Of a stretch of DNA of 64,000 bases, positions 18,487 through 27,334 are shown one piece after another. The notes under the pieces are model-generated. The model had not been told where the DNA came from and did no database searches. It was given only the letters and a program-made list of their open reading frames with translations. Both the position numbers and the translations under genes were made by a program. This DNA is from Gaiellasilicea sp963763755. GTDB taxonomy: Bacteria; Actinomycetota; Thermoleophilia; Gaiellales; Gaiellaceae. Positions within the stretch are counted from its first letter, which is position 1, and each line of letters begins with the position of its first letter. The stretch is from contig CAVXQE010000004.1 of assembly GCA_963763755.1 (NCBI GenBank), forward strand, positions 220,163-284,162, read 5' to 3'.

Positions 18487-19719
18487 CTACGACCCGACCT
18501 TCGTCGGCCACTCCGTCGTGACCTCGGCCTTGGCCTTCGTCTGCGCCGCCGGCCCGGCGAACTTCACGTTCGCGTAGAGCGACGCCGACGGGAGTGCCTT
18601 CAGCAGCGCCCCCGGGACGACCTTCCGCCGCGCCATGTCGGTGAAGCGCGCCGGGTGCGAGTAGCCCTTGAGCCAGAGCAGCTGCCCGGCGTCGGAGTAG
18701 AGGAACTCCTGCCAGAGGCGAGCCGCGTACGGGTGCGGCGCCGTCGCGTTGATCGCCTGGCAGTAGTACGCGCCGTACACCCCGGTCGTCGGAATCGCGA
18801 CGGCGATCTTCGCCGACGGGAACTCCTTGATGTACGCCAGGTTGAGGTAGTCCCAGTCGATCGTGATCGGCGTCTGGCCCGAGGCGATCGTCTGCGGGGT
18901 CGCCTGCACCGGGATGAAGTTCCCGACGTCCTTCAGCCGCTTGAAGTAGTCGATCCCCGGGCCGATGTTCGTCAGCGAGCCGCCGTTCGCGAGCGCGGCC
19001 GAGTAGACGCCGGCGAAGGCGGAGCCCGACGTCAGCGGGCTGCCGTTCAGCGCCACCTTGTTCTTGTACTCCGGCTTCAGCAGGTCGTTCCACGACTTCG
19101 GCACGTTCGAGACGACGGCGCGGTTGACGCCGAACGAGATCACGCCCCAGTAGTCGCCGACCCAGAAGCCGCGCCCGTCCTTCATCGCGCGCGGCACGCT
19201 CCCGAAGTAGTTGTTGAAGTACTTCGCGTACAGGCCCTCGTTGGCGCCGGCGATCGCGAACGACGGGCTGACGTCGAGGACGTCGGGCGCCCGCGAGTCG
19301 CCCTTGAGCGAGCGGACGGCCTGGTTCTCCTGCGCCGACGAGCCGTCGGGGTTGTCGTTCGTCAGCTTCAGGCCGAACTTCTTCTTGAACGTCGACATGA
19401 TCTCGCCGTAGTTCGCCCAGTCGGGCGGCAGCGCGATCGTGTTGATCGCCCCTTCCTTCTTCGCCTGCTTCACGAGCTCGGTGAACGTGATCTCCTTGCC
19501 CCGCACCGGCGGCGCCGCTCCACGCGTGTTGCGTGCCAATGCGGTCGCGGGTGCGAGGATCGTGAGCCCTGCGGCTGCGGCGAACGAGCGCCGCAGCATC
19601 GCGCTTCGGCTCATGCCTTCCTCGGCGACCAGACGGCTGATCACGGAATCCATCCCGTCGAGGTCGTCCTCCTGGAGTGCCCGCTCCAGGATCTCGTCGA
19701 CGTCCCAGTGCTCGCCCAT
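18487..19719 (-). CDS. ABC transporter substrate-binding protein, PotD/SBP_bac_8-like, with Tat-type signal
   Basis: Exported ligand-binding protein of the polyamine-class importer. Mature part: EITFTELVKQAKKEGAINTI, FGVNRAVVSNVPKSWNDLL and PITIDWDYLNLAYIKEFPSA. The signal region has MLRRSFAAAAGLTILAPATA, a twin-arginine pattern, but it is preceded by about 40 acidic residues (MGEHWDVDEILERALQED...). GGGGAGG lies 5 bases before the first ATG, which supports the long form. MSRSAMLRR would be an alternative internal start. 410 residues. First gene of the minus-strand importer operon. Ligand unknown: polyamine, phosphonate or glycerophosphodiester-type compounds are possible. Confidence 0.87.
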   Translation of the reverse strand: MGEHWDVDEILERALQEDDLDGMDSVISRLVAEEGMSRSAMLRRSFAAAAGLTILAPATALARNTRGAAPPVRGKEITFTELVKQAKKEGAINTIALPPDWANYGEIMSTFKKKFGLKLTNDNPDGSSAQENQAVRSLKGDSRAPDVLDVSPSFAIAGANEGLYAKYFNNYFGSVPRAMKDGRGFWVGDYWGVISFGVNRAVVSNVPKSWNDLLKPEYKNKVALNGSPLTSGSAFAGVYSAALANGGSLTNIGPGIDYFKRLKDVGNFIPVQATPQTIASGQTPITIDWDYLNLAYIKEFPSAKIAVAIPTTGVYGAYYCQAINATAPHPYAARLWQEFLYSDAGQLLWLKGYSHPARFTDMARRKVVPGALLKALPSASLYANVKFAGPAAQTKAKAEVTTEWPTKVGS

Positions 19720-19806
19720 ACATGCCTCCCCGGTTGAAATGTGAACAGCAAGCGTACGGCCGCGCGTTCGACTGACACAAGGGGCGGTTGTAGGGTCTTC
19801 ACCGGT

Positions 19807-20731
19807 ATGGCACCGGATCGCACCGATCCCTTCACTGTCGAAGGCGAGTGGTTGCGCTGCGCTCTCCACGCGCACACGACCGGCTCCGACGGCGAGCTCG
19901 AGCCCGACGCGCTCGCGGCGCACTACGGGAGGGCGGGCTTCGACGTCCTTGCGATCACCGACCACTGGAAGCGGACCGAGGCGGCTTCGAATGGACGCCT
20001 GCTCGTGCTGCCGAGCGTCGAGCTGAACTGCATTCTGCCCGCGCGCGCGCGACGGCCATGTGCTCGGGTTCGGGATCTCGGCGGACGCCGACCTCGCTGC
20101 GCTCGGCGCCGAGTACGCCGATCTCGAGCGCACCGCCGGGTTCATCGCCGAGCACGGCGGCGTCGCCTACCTCGCGCATCCCTACTGGACGGGTGCGACT
20201 CCCGGCACGCTCGAGCTGCCGGAGAACGTCGCCGGGATCGAGGTCTGGAACGCCGGCTGCGAGCTCGAGGTGGGGCGGGGGCTGTCCTCCGTGCACTGGG
20301 ACGAGCTGCTCGAGACCGGCCGCCGCTGCTTCGGTCTCGTGACGGACGACTCCCACCACCCCGGCTTCGACTCTGGCCACGGCTGGACCTGGCTGCGCGT
20401 GCCCGAGCGAAGCGCCGAGGCGGTGCTCGCCGCGCTCGCGGCCGGCTCCTTCTACGGCAGCTCGGGGCCGGTGCTGCACGACGTCGCGGTCGACGGGGAC
20501 GAGGTCGAGGTGCGCTGCAGCCCTGCCCGCTCGGTGACCCTCGTCTCCGGTCGCACCGAGGGAGCGGCCGTGAACGCGGGGCGTCTCGGCTACCGCTACG
20601 CGGGCGAGGTGCTCGCGGACGACGACCGCGGGATCACGCATGCGCGGCTGCGGCGGCCCTTCGGCGCCGACTACGCCCGCATCGAGGTCACCGACGCGAA
20701 GGGCAACCGCGCGTGGACGAACCCGTTGTGA
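19807..20731 (+). CDS. PHP-domain metal-dependent phosphoesterase (frameshifted)
   Basis: Polymerase-and-histidinol-phosphatase fold. Metal-binding motifs are LHAHTTGSDGE, LAITDHWK, YLAHPYW and VTDDSHHPG, in the right order. One shift near 20045. Corrected length about 307 residues. The ATG is placed before WLRCALHAHT. The gene is divergent from the importer and its stop overlaps the glpD start (GTGA). Members cleave small phosphodiesters or nucleotides. The actual substrate is unknown, though the coupling to glpD hints at a glycerol-phosphate context. Confidence 0.82.
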
Positions 20732-22243
20732 GAGATCTCTCGCAACTGGCCGAGCGCCGCTTCGACCTGCTGGTGATCGGAGGCGGCATCGTCGGGGCCG
20801 GGATCGCGAACGAGGCGGCGCAGGCGGGTCTTGCCGTCGCGCTCGTCGATCGCGGTGACTTCGGCGGCGCGACCTCGAGCGCATCGTCGAAGCTGATCCA
20901 CGGCGGGCTGCGCTACCTCCGCCTGGGCGACGTCAAGCTCGTCCGCGAGGCTCATCGCGAGCGCCGCGCGCTCCTGAAGACCGTTGCGCCGCACCTCGTC
21001 CGGAGGCTGCCGTTCCTCTTCCCGCTCTACCGTGACGGCCCCTACCGGCCGACGACGCTCAGACTCGGGCTCGCCCTCTACTCGGGCCTCGCCGGTGACC
21101 GGCTGGGCGGGCTGCTGCCGCCCGCGCGCGCGCTGCAGAGTGTCCCCGACCTCCGGCTCGAAGGACTGCGCGGCTGCGGCGTCTACATCGACTCGTTCAC
21201 GCACGACGGGCGGCTCTGTCTCGCCAACGTCCGAGCGACAGCCGTCGCCGGCGGCGTCGTCGCGAACTACGCCGAGGTGGTCGGGCTCCGGCAGATCGAG
21301 GGACGCGTGCGCGGCGCCGAGGTGCGAGACCGCCTGTCCGGCGAGACGTGTCTCCGTCGAGGCGCGCGCGGTCGTGAACGCCACGGGACCCTGGATCAAC
21401 GGCATTCGCGCCTTCGAGGATCCGGCCGCGCCGCCGCTCGCCCGCCTGTCGAAGGGCGTGCATCTGCTGCTCGAGCTCGACCGGCCGTGGTCGGCCGCGC
21501 TGACGATTCCGCACGATCCCGTGCGCGTCACGTTCGCGTACCCCTGGCAGGGGATGCTGCTGCTCGGGACGACCGACACCCTCTACGAGGGCGACCCGTC
21601 GGAGGTCGCCGTCGAGCCGGCAGACATCACGCGCATCCTCGACGAGGCGTCGGTCGGGGTCGAGCGCGACGTGCTCGATCCCGGTCGGGTCCGGGCGAGC
21701 TTCGCCGGGCTCCGGGTGCTCCCCGGTCTGAGCGGCGAGACGCTGACGGCGCGGCGCGAGACCCAATACGTCGTCGGCCGCGGCGGGATGCTGACGGTGG
21801 CCGGCGGGAAGCTGACGACCTACCGCCGGATCGCGCTGCACGCGCTCGAGCGGCTGCGACCGGAGCTCGGAGGGATGCGCTTCGACGCGGTGCCCCGGCC
21901 GCTGCCGGGCGCGCGCGGTCTCGAGGGCGCGGGCATGCGCATCGCACACCGGTTCCCGGACCTCGATCCTGCGACCCGCTCGCACGTCCTGCACCTGTAC
22001 GGCAGCCTCGCGGAGGAGATGCTCGAGCCTGCGCTGCTGGAGCCGCGGCTGCTCGAGCCGATCCACCCGGACGCTCCCGACGTGCTCGCGCAGATCGAGT
22101 ACGCGGGCGAGCAGGAGTGGGCCGTTCGCGTCGAGGACGTCCTCTGGCGGCGGACGACACTCGGCTACCGCGGCCTGGCGGACGCCGCCGCCGCGCAGGT
22201 GGCGGAGGCGCTCGGGTACCCCGCGGCGTTAGGGTCGGCCTGA
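20728..22243 (+). CDS. glpD: Glycerol-3-phosphate dehydrogenase, FAD-dependent (frameshifted)
   Basis: Oxidises glycerol-3-phosphate to dihydroxyacetone phosphate and passes electrons to quinone at the membrane. N-terminal FAD-binding GGGIVGAGIANEAAQAG, then GATSSASSKLIHGGLRYL, VVNATGPWING, and GGKLTTYRRIA near the C-terminal cap domain. One shift near 21345. Corrected length about 505 residues. GTG start overlaps the PHP stop and the gene's stop overlaps the fhs ATG (TGATG). It would consume the glycerol-3-phosphate made by the nearby diesterase. Confidence 0.92.
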
Positions 22244-23910
22244 TGCGGACGCAGATGCCGTCGAGTCTCGAGATCGCGCAGGCCGCGGTCCTCCGGCCGA
22301 TCGAGGAGGTCGCCGCCGCCGCCGGCTTGGTCCCGGACGAAGTCGAGCCGTACGGCCGCACAAAGGCGAAGATCGACCTGCGCGTCCTCGACCGGCTCCG
22401 CGAGACCGCGGACGGAAAGCTGATCTGTGTCACCGCGATCACGCCGACGAAGGCGGGCGAGGGGAAGACGACGACCTCCGTCTCGCTCACGCAGGGTCTC
22501 GGTCACATCGGCAAGAAGCCTGTGCTCTGCCTGCGCGAGGCCTCGCTCGGGCCGGTCTTCGGGATCAAGGGCGGCGCCGCCGGCGGCGGGTACGCGCAGG
22601 TCGTTCCGATGGAGGACCTGAACCTCCATTTCACCGGCGACATCCACGCGATCGGAGCCGCGAACAACCTGCTCGCCGCGATGCTCGAGGCGCACATTCT
22701 GCACGGCAACATGCTCGACATCGACCCGCTCTCGGTCGGCTGGCGGCGCTGCGTCGACATCAACGACCGCGCCTTGCGGGACATCGCACTCGGCCTCGGC
22801 GGCCGTGCGAACGGCTATCCGCGCCAGTCCGGCTTCGACATCACGGCGGCATCGGAGGTGATGGCGATCGTCGCCGTCGCCCGCGACCTGCACGACCTGC
22901 GCGAGCGGCTGGGTGCGATCACCGTCGCGTACACCTTCGAGGGCGAGCCGGTGCTCGCAGAGCAGCTCCGCGCTGCCGGCGCGATGGCGGTCCTCCTCAA
23001 GGACGCGCTGAAGCCGAACCTCGTCCAGACGCTCGAGGGGCAGCCGGCACTCGTCCACTGCGGGCCGTTCGCGAACATCGCCCACGGCAACAACTCGCTC
23101 GTCGCCGACCTCGTGGCGCTGAAGCTCGGCGACTACGTGGTCACGGAGTCGGGCTTCGGCGCGGACATGGGCATGGAGAAGTTCCTGAACATCGTGTGTC
23201 GCGCGGGTGGGCTCAGCCCGAGCGCCGTCGTGCTCGTCGCGACCGCCAAGGCGCTCAAGCATCACGGCGGCGATCCGGACGGCGGGCTGGACGCGATCGA
23301 GATCGGCGCCGAGAACCTGCGGCGGCACCTCGAGATCGTGGCCGGGTTCGGGCTGCGCGCCGTCGTCGCCGTCAACCGGTTCCCGGGTGACACGGACGAG
23401 GAGGTGGACCTCGTCCGCCGCCTCGCACTCGAGCACGGCGCCCATGCGGCCGAGCTGAACGAGGCGTTCGAGCGCGGCGGCGAGGGTGCGGCATCGCTTG
23501 CCGAGGCGGTCGTCGACGCCGCCGATCATCCGAACGAATTCGAGTTCACGTATCCGATCGACGCTCCGATCGAGGCGAAGATCGAGGCGATCGCGACGCG
23601 CGTCTACGGCGCGGGCAGCGTGGTCTTCCTCCAGACCGCGAAGGACAAGATCAAGCAGTTCGCGGCCGGCGGGCTCGGGACTCTGCCGATCTGCATGGCG
23701 AAGACGCACCTCTCGCTGTCGCACGATCCCGCCCTGACGAACGCGCCGACGGGGTTCGAGCTGACCGTGCGGGACATCCGTGCCTACACGGGTGCCGGCT
23801 GGCTCGTCGCGCTGTGCGGAACGATGCAGACCATGCCCGGTCTGGGCGCGAATCCTGCGGCGTTCAGCGTCGATATCGACGAGGACGGCCGCACGGTTGG
23901 CCTCTTCTAG
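22243..23910 (+). CDS. fhs: Formate--tetrahydrofolate ligase
   Basis: Interconverts formate, ATP and THF with 10-formyl-THF. P-loop PTKAGEGKTTTSVSLTQGL, core stretches REASLGPVFGIKGGAAGGGY and GFGADMGMEKFLNIVCR, and C-terminal SVDIDEDGRTVGLF. Intact, 555 residues, the standard family length. Coupled to glpD upstream and to the cyclohydrolase-like gene downstream. In methyl-oxidising direction it would release formate and conserve ATP. In the reverse direction it would supply C1 units. Confidence 0.96.
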   Translation: MRTQMPSSLEIAQAAVLRPIEEVAAAAGLVPDEVEPYGRTKAKIDLRVLDRLRETADGKLICVTAITPTKAGEGKTTTSVSLTQGLGHIGKKPVLCLREASLGPVFGIKGGAAGGGYAQVVPMEDLNLHFTGDIHAIGAANNLLAAMLEAHILHGNMLDIDPLSVGWRRCVDINDRALRDIALGLGGRANGYPRQSGFDITAASEVMAIVAVARDLHDLRERLGAITVAYTFEGEPVLAEQLRAAGAMAVLLKDALKPNLVQTLEGQPALVHCGPFANIAHGNNSLVADLVALKLGDYVVTESGFGADMGMEKFLNIVCRAGGLSPSAVVLVATAKALKHHGGDPDGGLDAIEIGAENLRRHLEIVAGFGLRAVVAVNRFPGDTDEEVDLVRRLALEHGAHAAELNEAFERGGEGAASLAEAVVDAADHPNEFEFTYPIDAPIEAKIEAIATRVYGAGSVVFLQTAKDKIKQFAAGGLGTLPICMAKTHLSLSHDPALTNAPTGFELTVRDIRAYTGAGWLVALCGTMQTMPGLGANPAAFSVDIDEDGRTVGLF

Positions 23911-24439
23911 CTTCCTCGACGCCGGCCTGAAGGAATTCCTCGACGCGGTGCCGGCCCGGACACCGGCGCCCGGGGGCGGCGCTGTTGCGGCGATCGCGGC
24001 TTCGCTCGCGGCGGGCCTGACGGCGATGGCAGCGCGCTTCGCGCCGGACGAGTGGAAGCGCCGCGCCGAGGTCGTCGGCCGGGCCGAGGAGCTGCGCGCC
24101 CGTGTCGAGCCGCTCGCCGACGCGGACGCCGAGGCCTACGGCGCGTTCATGGCGGAACGAACGGACGACAACGTGGAGCGGATCATCGCCATCCCGTTCG
24201 AGCTCGCCGAGGTCGCCGCCGAGGTCGCGGACCTGGCCTCGCTCGTGGCCGCCGAGGGCAATCCCAACCTCACCGGCGACGCGGCCGCCGGTGCGGATCT
24301 CGCCGCGGCGGCGGCGTCCGTGGGAGCCCGGCTCGTCCGGATCAACACGCCGCCGGGCGACGAGCGGATCGCCGAGTCGGCGGCGTTCGCCGAACGAGCT
24401 GCTGCCGCCGCCCGCAGGACAGACGCGCTCGAGGGCTAG
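23897..24439 (+). CDS. Methenyltetrahydrofolate cyclohydrolase-like protein (FTCD_C/FchA family)
   Basis: Cyclodeaminase/cyclohydrolase fold (PF04961 type): LKEFLDAVPARTPAPGGGAV with a Gly-rich turn, helical remainder, and NPNLTGDAAAGADLAAAA near the C-terminus. 180 residues, typical of stand-alone FchA proteins. TTG start within the fhs 3' end (14-base overlap). With Fhs and MetF it covers methenyl-to-formyl and formyl-to-formate steps. Only a FolD-like methylene-THF dehydrogenase is not seen in this window. Confidence 0.82.
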   Translation: MASSSFLDAGLKEFLDAVPARTPAPGGGAVAAIAASLAAGLTAMAARFAPDEWKRRAEVVGRAEELRARVEPLADADAEAYGAFMAERTDDNVERIIAIPFELAEVAAEVADLASLVAAEGNPNLTGDAAAGADLAAAAASVGARLVRINTPPGDERIAESAAFAERAAAAARRTDALEG

Positions 24440-25110
24440 CCCGAGGAGCCGGTCTCTTCGTGCGGGGCGCCGACGGGCTTGGACTCGGGCGAGCCGCGCT
24501 GGCGGAGGTAGATCGTGAAGACGACCATCGTCCCGACGGCGAGGAACTCGGACTGCCAGTTCTGCAGCGTTCGCTCCCAGAAGTCCGCGTTGCCGAGATA
24601 GCTCGTCCAGCCGATGGCCCGGCCGCCGTGGTGCTGTGCGTCGTCGTTGAACTCGCGCCAGTTGTTCAGCGACTGCGCGAACCATGTCGCGAAGAAGATC
24701 GCTGTCATCACGAGGAGGAGCGAGTTCTCGTAGATCCGGGTGCGCCAGTCGTCGAGCTTGGCCCAGCGAGGGCCGCCTGAGGGTGTGTGGCGGCCGATCT
24801 GCTGCTGCGTCTTCGGCTCGAGCCCCGCGTCCTCGAGCGCTTTCGACTCGTTCGAGCCCCTTTGAACCAGCCAGATCGTTGCCGCGATGAAGAGGGAGAA
24901 CTGGAGGAACTCGGACTGCCAGTTCTCCATCACAGCGCTGCCGAAGCCCGAGGAGGTCACGTATGACCACCACGAAACGGGCGCTCCGTCGTGCTCGATC
25001 TGGACGGCGTTGTACTTGTGCTGGCCGGCAAACGACTGCCCGATGAGCGCCAGCAGAAAGATGGTGAGGAAGAAGAGGGAGAGGCTGTTCTCTCGGGCGA
25101 AGCGCCTCAT
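24436..25110 (-). CDS. DUF6766-like membrane protein with internal duplication
   Basis: Four membrane spans in two similar halves. Each half ends with a NWQSEFL motif (ENWQSEFLQFSLFIAATIWL and QNWQSEFLAVGTMVVFTIYL) preceded by a Trp/Ser-rich loop. 224 residues, start ATG coupled to a tiny upstream membrane ORF (ATGA). Function unknown. Convergent 4-base overlap with the cyclohydrolase-like gene. Confidence 0.75.
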   Translation of the reverse strand: MRRFARENSLSLFFLTIFLLALIGQSFAGQHKYNAVQIEHDGAPVSWWSYVTSSGFGSAVMENWQSEFLQFSLFIAATIWLVQRGSNESKALEDAGLEPKTQQQIGRHTPSGGPRWAKLDDWRTRIYENSLLLVMTAIFFATWFAQSLNNWREFNDDAQHHGGRAIGWTSYLGNADFWERTLQNWQSEFLAVGTMVVFTIYLRQRGSPESKPVGAPHEETGSSG

Positions 25111-25187
25111 CCGTGCAGGCCGGTGAGCGTGTACGCCACGACGCCGGCCACGATCACGAACCAGTAGAGCGCGTACATCGTCCGCAT
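25107..25187 (-). CDS. Tiny single-span membrane protein (26 residues)
   Basis: Reads MRTMYALYWFVIVAGVVAYT followed by LTGLHG and a stop that overlaps the ATG of the DUF6766-like gene (ATGA). Almost the whole protein is one hydrophobic span. The frame is open upstream to GTG 25235, giving 42 residues, but that longer form would start inside the hairpin after the cold-shock gene. Translational coupling and the clear hydrophobic pattern suggest a real gene. No homology is claimed. Confidence 0.5.
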   Translation of the reverse strand: MRTMYALYWFVIVAGVVAYTLTGLHG

Positions 25188-25203
25188 CGGACGGAAGATC
25201 CCC

Positions 25204-25233
25204 GCGCGGGCCCGGTCGAAACCAGGCCCGCGC
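25204..25233 (-). terminator. Terminator-like hairpin after the cold-shock gene
   Basis: A 9-base stem, GCGCGGGCC (25204-25212) and GGCCCGCGC (25225-25233), with a 12-base loop, 17 bases beyond the cold-shock stop. No T tract. Confidence 0.5.
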
Positions 25234-25249
25234 ACGGGAATCGCATCAC

Positions 25250-25453
25250 CTAAACGGCGACGACGTTGAACGCCTCGGGGCCCTTCTGACCCTCGCGCGC
25301 CTCGAACTCGACCTTTGCACCCTCGGAAAGGGACTTGAAGCCCTCGCCACCGATGCCGCTGTGGTGGACGAAGAGATCCTTACCGCCGTCCTCCGGTGCG
25401 ATGAAGCCGAAGCCCTTCGCATCGTCAAACCACTTGACTGTGCCTGTTGCCAT
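25250..25453 (-). CDS. Cold-shock protein, CspA family
   Basis: Single-strand nucleic acid binding OB fold acting as RNA chaperone. GTVKWFDDAKGFGFI carries RNP1 (KGFGFI) and DLFVHHSGI carries RNP2 (LFVHH). 67 residues, intact. AGGAGG lies 10 bases before the ATG. It has a long AT-richer leader, as is usual for this family. Confidence 0.96.
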   Translation of the reverse strand: MATGTVKWFDDAKGFGFIAPEDGGKDLFVHHSGIGGEGFKSLSEGAKVEFEAREGQKGPEAFNVVAV

Positions 25454-25590
25454 GGAAATACACCTCCTACCGATTTACTCACGAACGGTAAGAGAGGTGT
25501 TTGGGCACCCAGGTTACGCGCTCTAAAGAACTTATCGTTTCAAAGTCTAGCCGCTATTCCCGTTTGTGGGTAAACCTGACGCGTACGTAA
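25454..25590 (-). promoter_or_regulatory. Leader/promoter region of the cold-shock gene
   Basis: 137 bases between the DUF72 stop and the cold-shock start, clearly less GC-rich than the surroundings. AGGAGG precedes the ATG by 10 bases. TTGAAA occurs on the minus strand (25540s), but a matching -10 at normal spacing is not convincing. A structured 5' leader is plausible because cold-shock genes often have one. Confidence 0.4.
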
Positions 25591-26227
25591 TCACCGCTCG
25601 TGCGGGCGAACGAGCTCGCGCAACCGCGCGGCGTAGGCCGGGGCAGTCGGTGCGTCCTCGTGCTGGAAGTACGCGAAGACCTCGAGTCCCGCCTGCGAGC
25701 AGTGGCTCGATCGTCGCCGCGAGCTCGACCAGCTGGTCCTCGGAGTACGGCGGCTCGCGAAAGCGGAGATACCGAAATGGCCCGTCGGCGTCGAGGTCGT
25801 TGACCCGGACGGCCGGTGCCACGTCCACGCCGGTCCAGCTCTCGTCTCTCAGGTCGAGCGCCAGCCGCAGATCGGTGGAGCCGAGCAGGAGAGCGAGCAG
25901 GCCGTCGTCGCGCGGGCTCTCGACGACGACGCGGACCGGACCGAGCCTGTCGCCGAGCATGCGGACACGCTCCTCGAACGTGCCGAAGGACCGGAGCGCT
26001 TGCGGCGAGGCCTTGACTGCGAAGCGGAACCCGTCAGGGGTGGCCGCAGCCCAGCGGCCGAACTGCTCCTCGGACGGAAGGCGATAGCCGGTCGAGTTGA
26101 GCTCGACGGTCGGAAACCGCTCGGAGTAGAAGGAGAGGAAGTCCTCGTTCGCGATGCCGGCGGGATAGAAGTCGGGTCGCCAGGACGGGTATGACCATCC
26201 CGACGTGCCGATCAGGGCGGAACCCAT
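25591..26227 (-). CDS. DUF72-family protein (YecE-like, frameshifted near the end)
   Basis: TIM-barrel DUF72 protein: IGTSGWSYPSWRPDFYP at the start, FYSERFPTVELNSTGYRLP, FRFAVKASPQ and RYLRFREPPYS. One shift near 25690 restores the normal C-terminus, FAYFQHEDAPTAPAYAARL. Corrected length about 212 residues, slightly short for the family. Biochemical role is not established. Divergent from thyX. Confidence 0.85.
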
Positions 26228-26261
26228 TACCGTCCGGGGACCTCAGTACCCTCGAAAACCC

Positions 26262-26969
26262 GTGGCAGTCACCACTGAAGTGATACCCGACAGCTCGATC
26301 CCCGTCCTCGACCACGGCTTCGTCCGTCTCGACGCGGCGATGGCCGACGACCTCTCCGTCGTCAACGCCGCACGCGTCAGCTTCGCCCGCCGGCGCGAGG
26401 ACGTGGACGACGCGGACGCGGGGCTGATCCGGTTTCTGATGCGCGACCGGCACGGGACGCCGTTCGAGCACAACTCCTTCCGCTTCCACATCCGCTGCCC
26501 GATCTTCGTCGCGCGCGAGTGGTTCCGGCACCGGATCGGCTCCTTCAACGAGTTCTCGATGCGCTACGCGAAGGCGACCGACGACTTCTACATCCCCGAG
26601 GCCGACGACGTCCGCAGCCAGGTCGGGAAGCCCGGCGCGTACTCGTTCGAGCCCGTCGACCCGGAGCTCGCGGAGCGCACGCGGGAGGAGCTGCAGGCGG
26701 TCTACGACATGGCGTACGCGACCTACACGCGCCTCGTCGAGGAGGGGGTCGCGCGCGAGCTCGCCCGCTCAGTCATCCCGGTCGGCGCCTACACCGAGTT
26801 CTACTGGACGGTGAACGCACGGGCCTTGATGAACTTCGTCTCCCTCCGGGCGGCGGAGACGGCGCAGCGCGAGATCCGCCGCTACGCCGAGGCGTGCGAG
26901 CAGTTCCTCGCCGAGCGGATGCCGATCACGCACGCGGCGTTCGTCGCGAACGACCGCACCGCGCCCTGA
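26262..26969 (+). CDS. thyX: Flavin-dependent thymidylate synthase
   Basis: Makes dTMP from dUMP using methylene-THF and FAD. The ThyX signature is RHRIGSFNEFSMRY, the RHRxxSxNExSxRY form. Other conserved parts are DRHGTPFEHNSFRFHI and the C-terminal WTVNARALMNFVSLR. GTG start chosen before AVTTEVIPD. About 235 residues, intact. Followed 2 bases after its stop by a VOC-family gene. Confidence 0.95.
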   Translation: MAVTTEVIPDSSIPVLDHGFVRLDAAMADDLSVVNAARVSFARRREDVDDADAGLIRFLMRDRHGTPFEHNSFRFHIRCPIFVAREWFRHRIGSFNEFSMRYAKATDDFYIPEADDVRSQVGKPGAYSFEPVDPELAERTREELQAVYDMAYATYTRLVEEGVARELARSVIPVGAYTEFYWTVNARALMNFVSLRAAETAQREIRRYAEACEQFLAERMPITHAAFVANDRTAP

Positions 26970-26971
26970 GG

Positions 26972-27334
26972 GTGGAGCGCGTCACCGGGATCGGCGGCAT
27001 CTTCCTCCGGGCTCGTGACCCCGAGGCGCTTCGCTCTTGGTACGAGGCGAATCTCGGGATCACGGTCTCAGAGTGGGGTGGGCACGTCTTCGAGGCCGTG
27101 CCGGGAACCTCGACCGTCTGGTCGCTCTTTCCCGGCGACACCGGCTACTGGCCGGACGAGCAGCAGGTGATGGTCAACTACCGCGTCGACGACCTGGACG
27201 CGATGCTCCAGCAGCTACGTGCCGCGGGCGCCGAGGTCGACGAGAAGGTCGAGGAGCAGGAGTTCGGCCGCTTCGGCTGGGCGGTCGATCCCGAGGGAAA
27301 CCGCTTCGAGCTCTGGCAGCCGATCGAGTCTTAG
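26972..27334 (+). CDS. VOC/glyoxalase-like domain protein
   Basis: Single VOC domain: GIGGIFLRARDPEALRSWYE, FPGDTGYWPDEQQVMVNYRV and AVDPEGNRFELWQP, with the final Glu of FELWQP typical of metal-binding VOC folds. 120 residues, GTG start almost abutting thyX. Specific activity unknown. Many such proteins are uncharacterised glyoxalase or resistance-type enzymes. Confidence 0.82.
   Translation: MERVTGIGGIFLRARDPEALRSWYEANLGITVSEWGGHVFEAVPGTSTVWSLFPGDTGYWPDEQQVMVNYRVDDLDAMLQQLRAAGAEVDEKVEEQEFGRFGWAVDPEGNRFELWQPIES

Noticed and set aside
22165..23724. 519-residue open frame on the minus strand
   Set aside because: Antisense to the well-conserved fhs gene, low-complexity composition.
19741..23910. 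1389-residue frame covering PHP, GlpD and Fhs
   Set aside because: Three complete gene families with GTGA and TGATG junctions. The long frame results from frame shifts in the first two genes.
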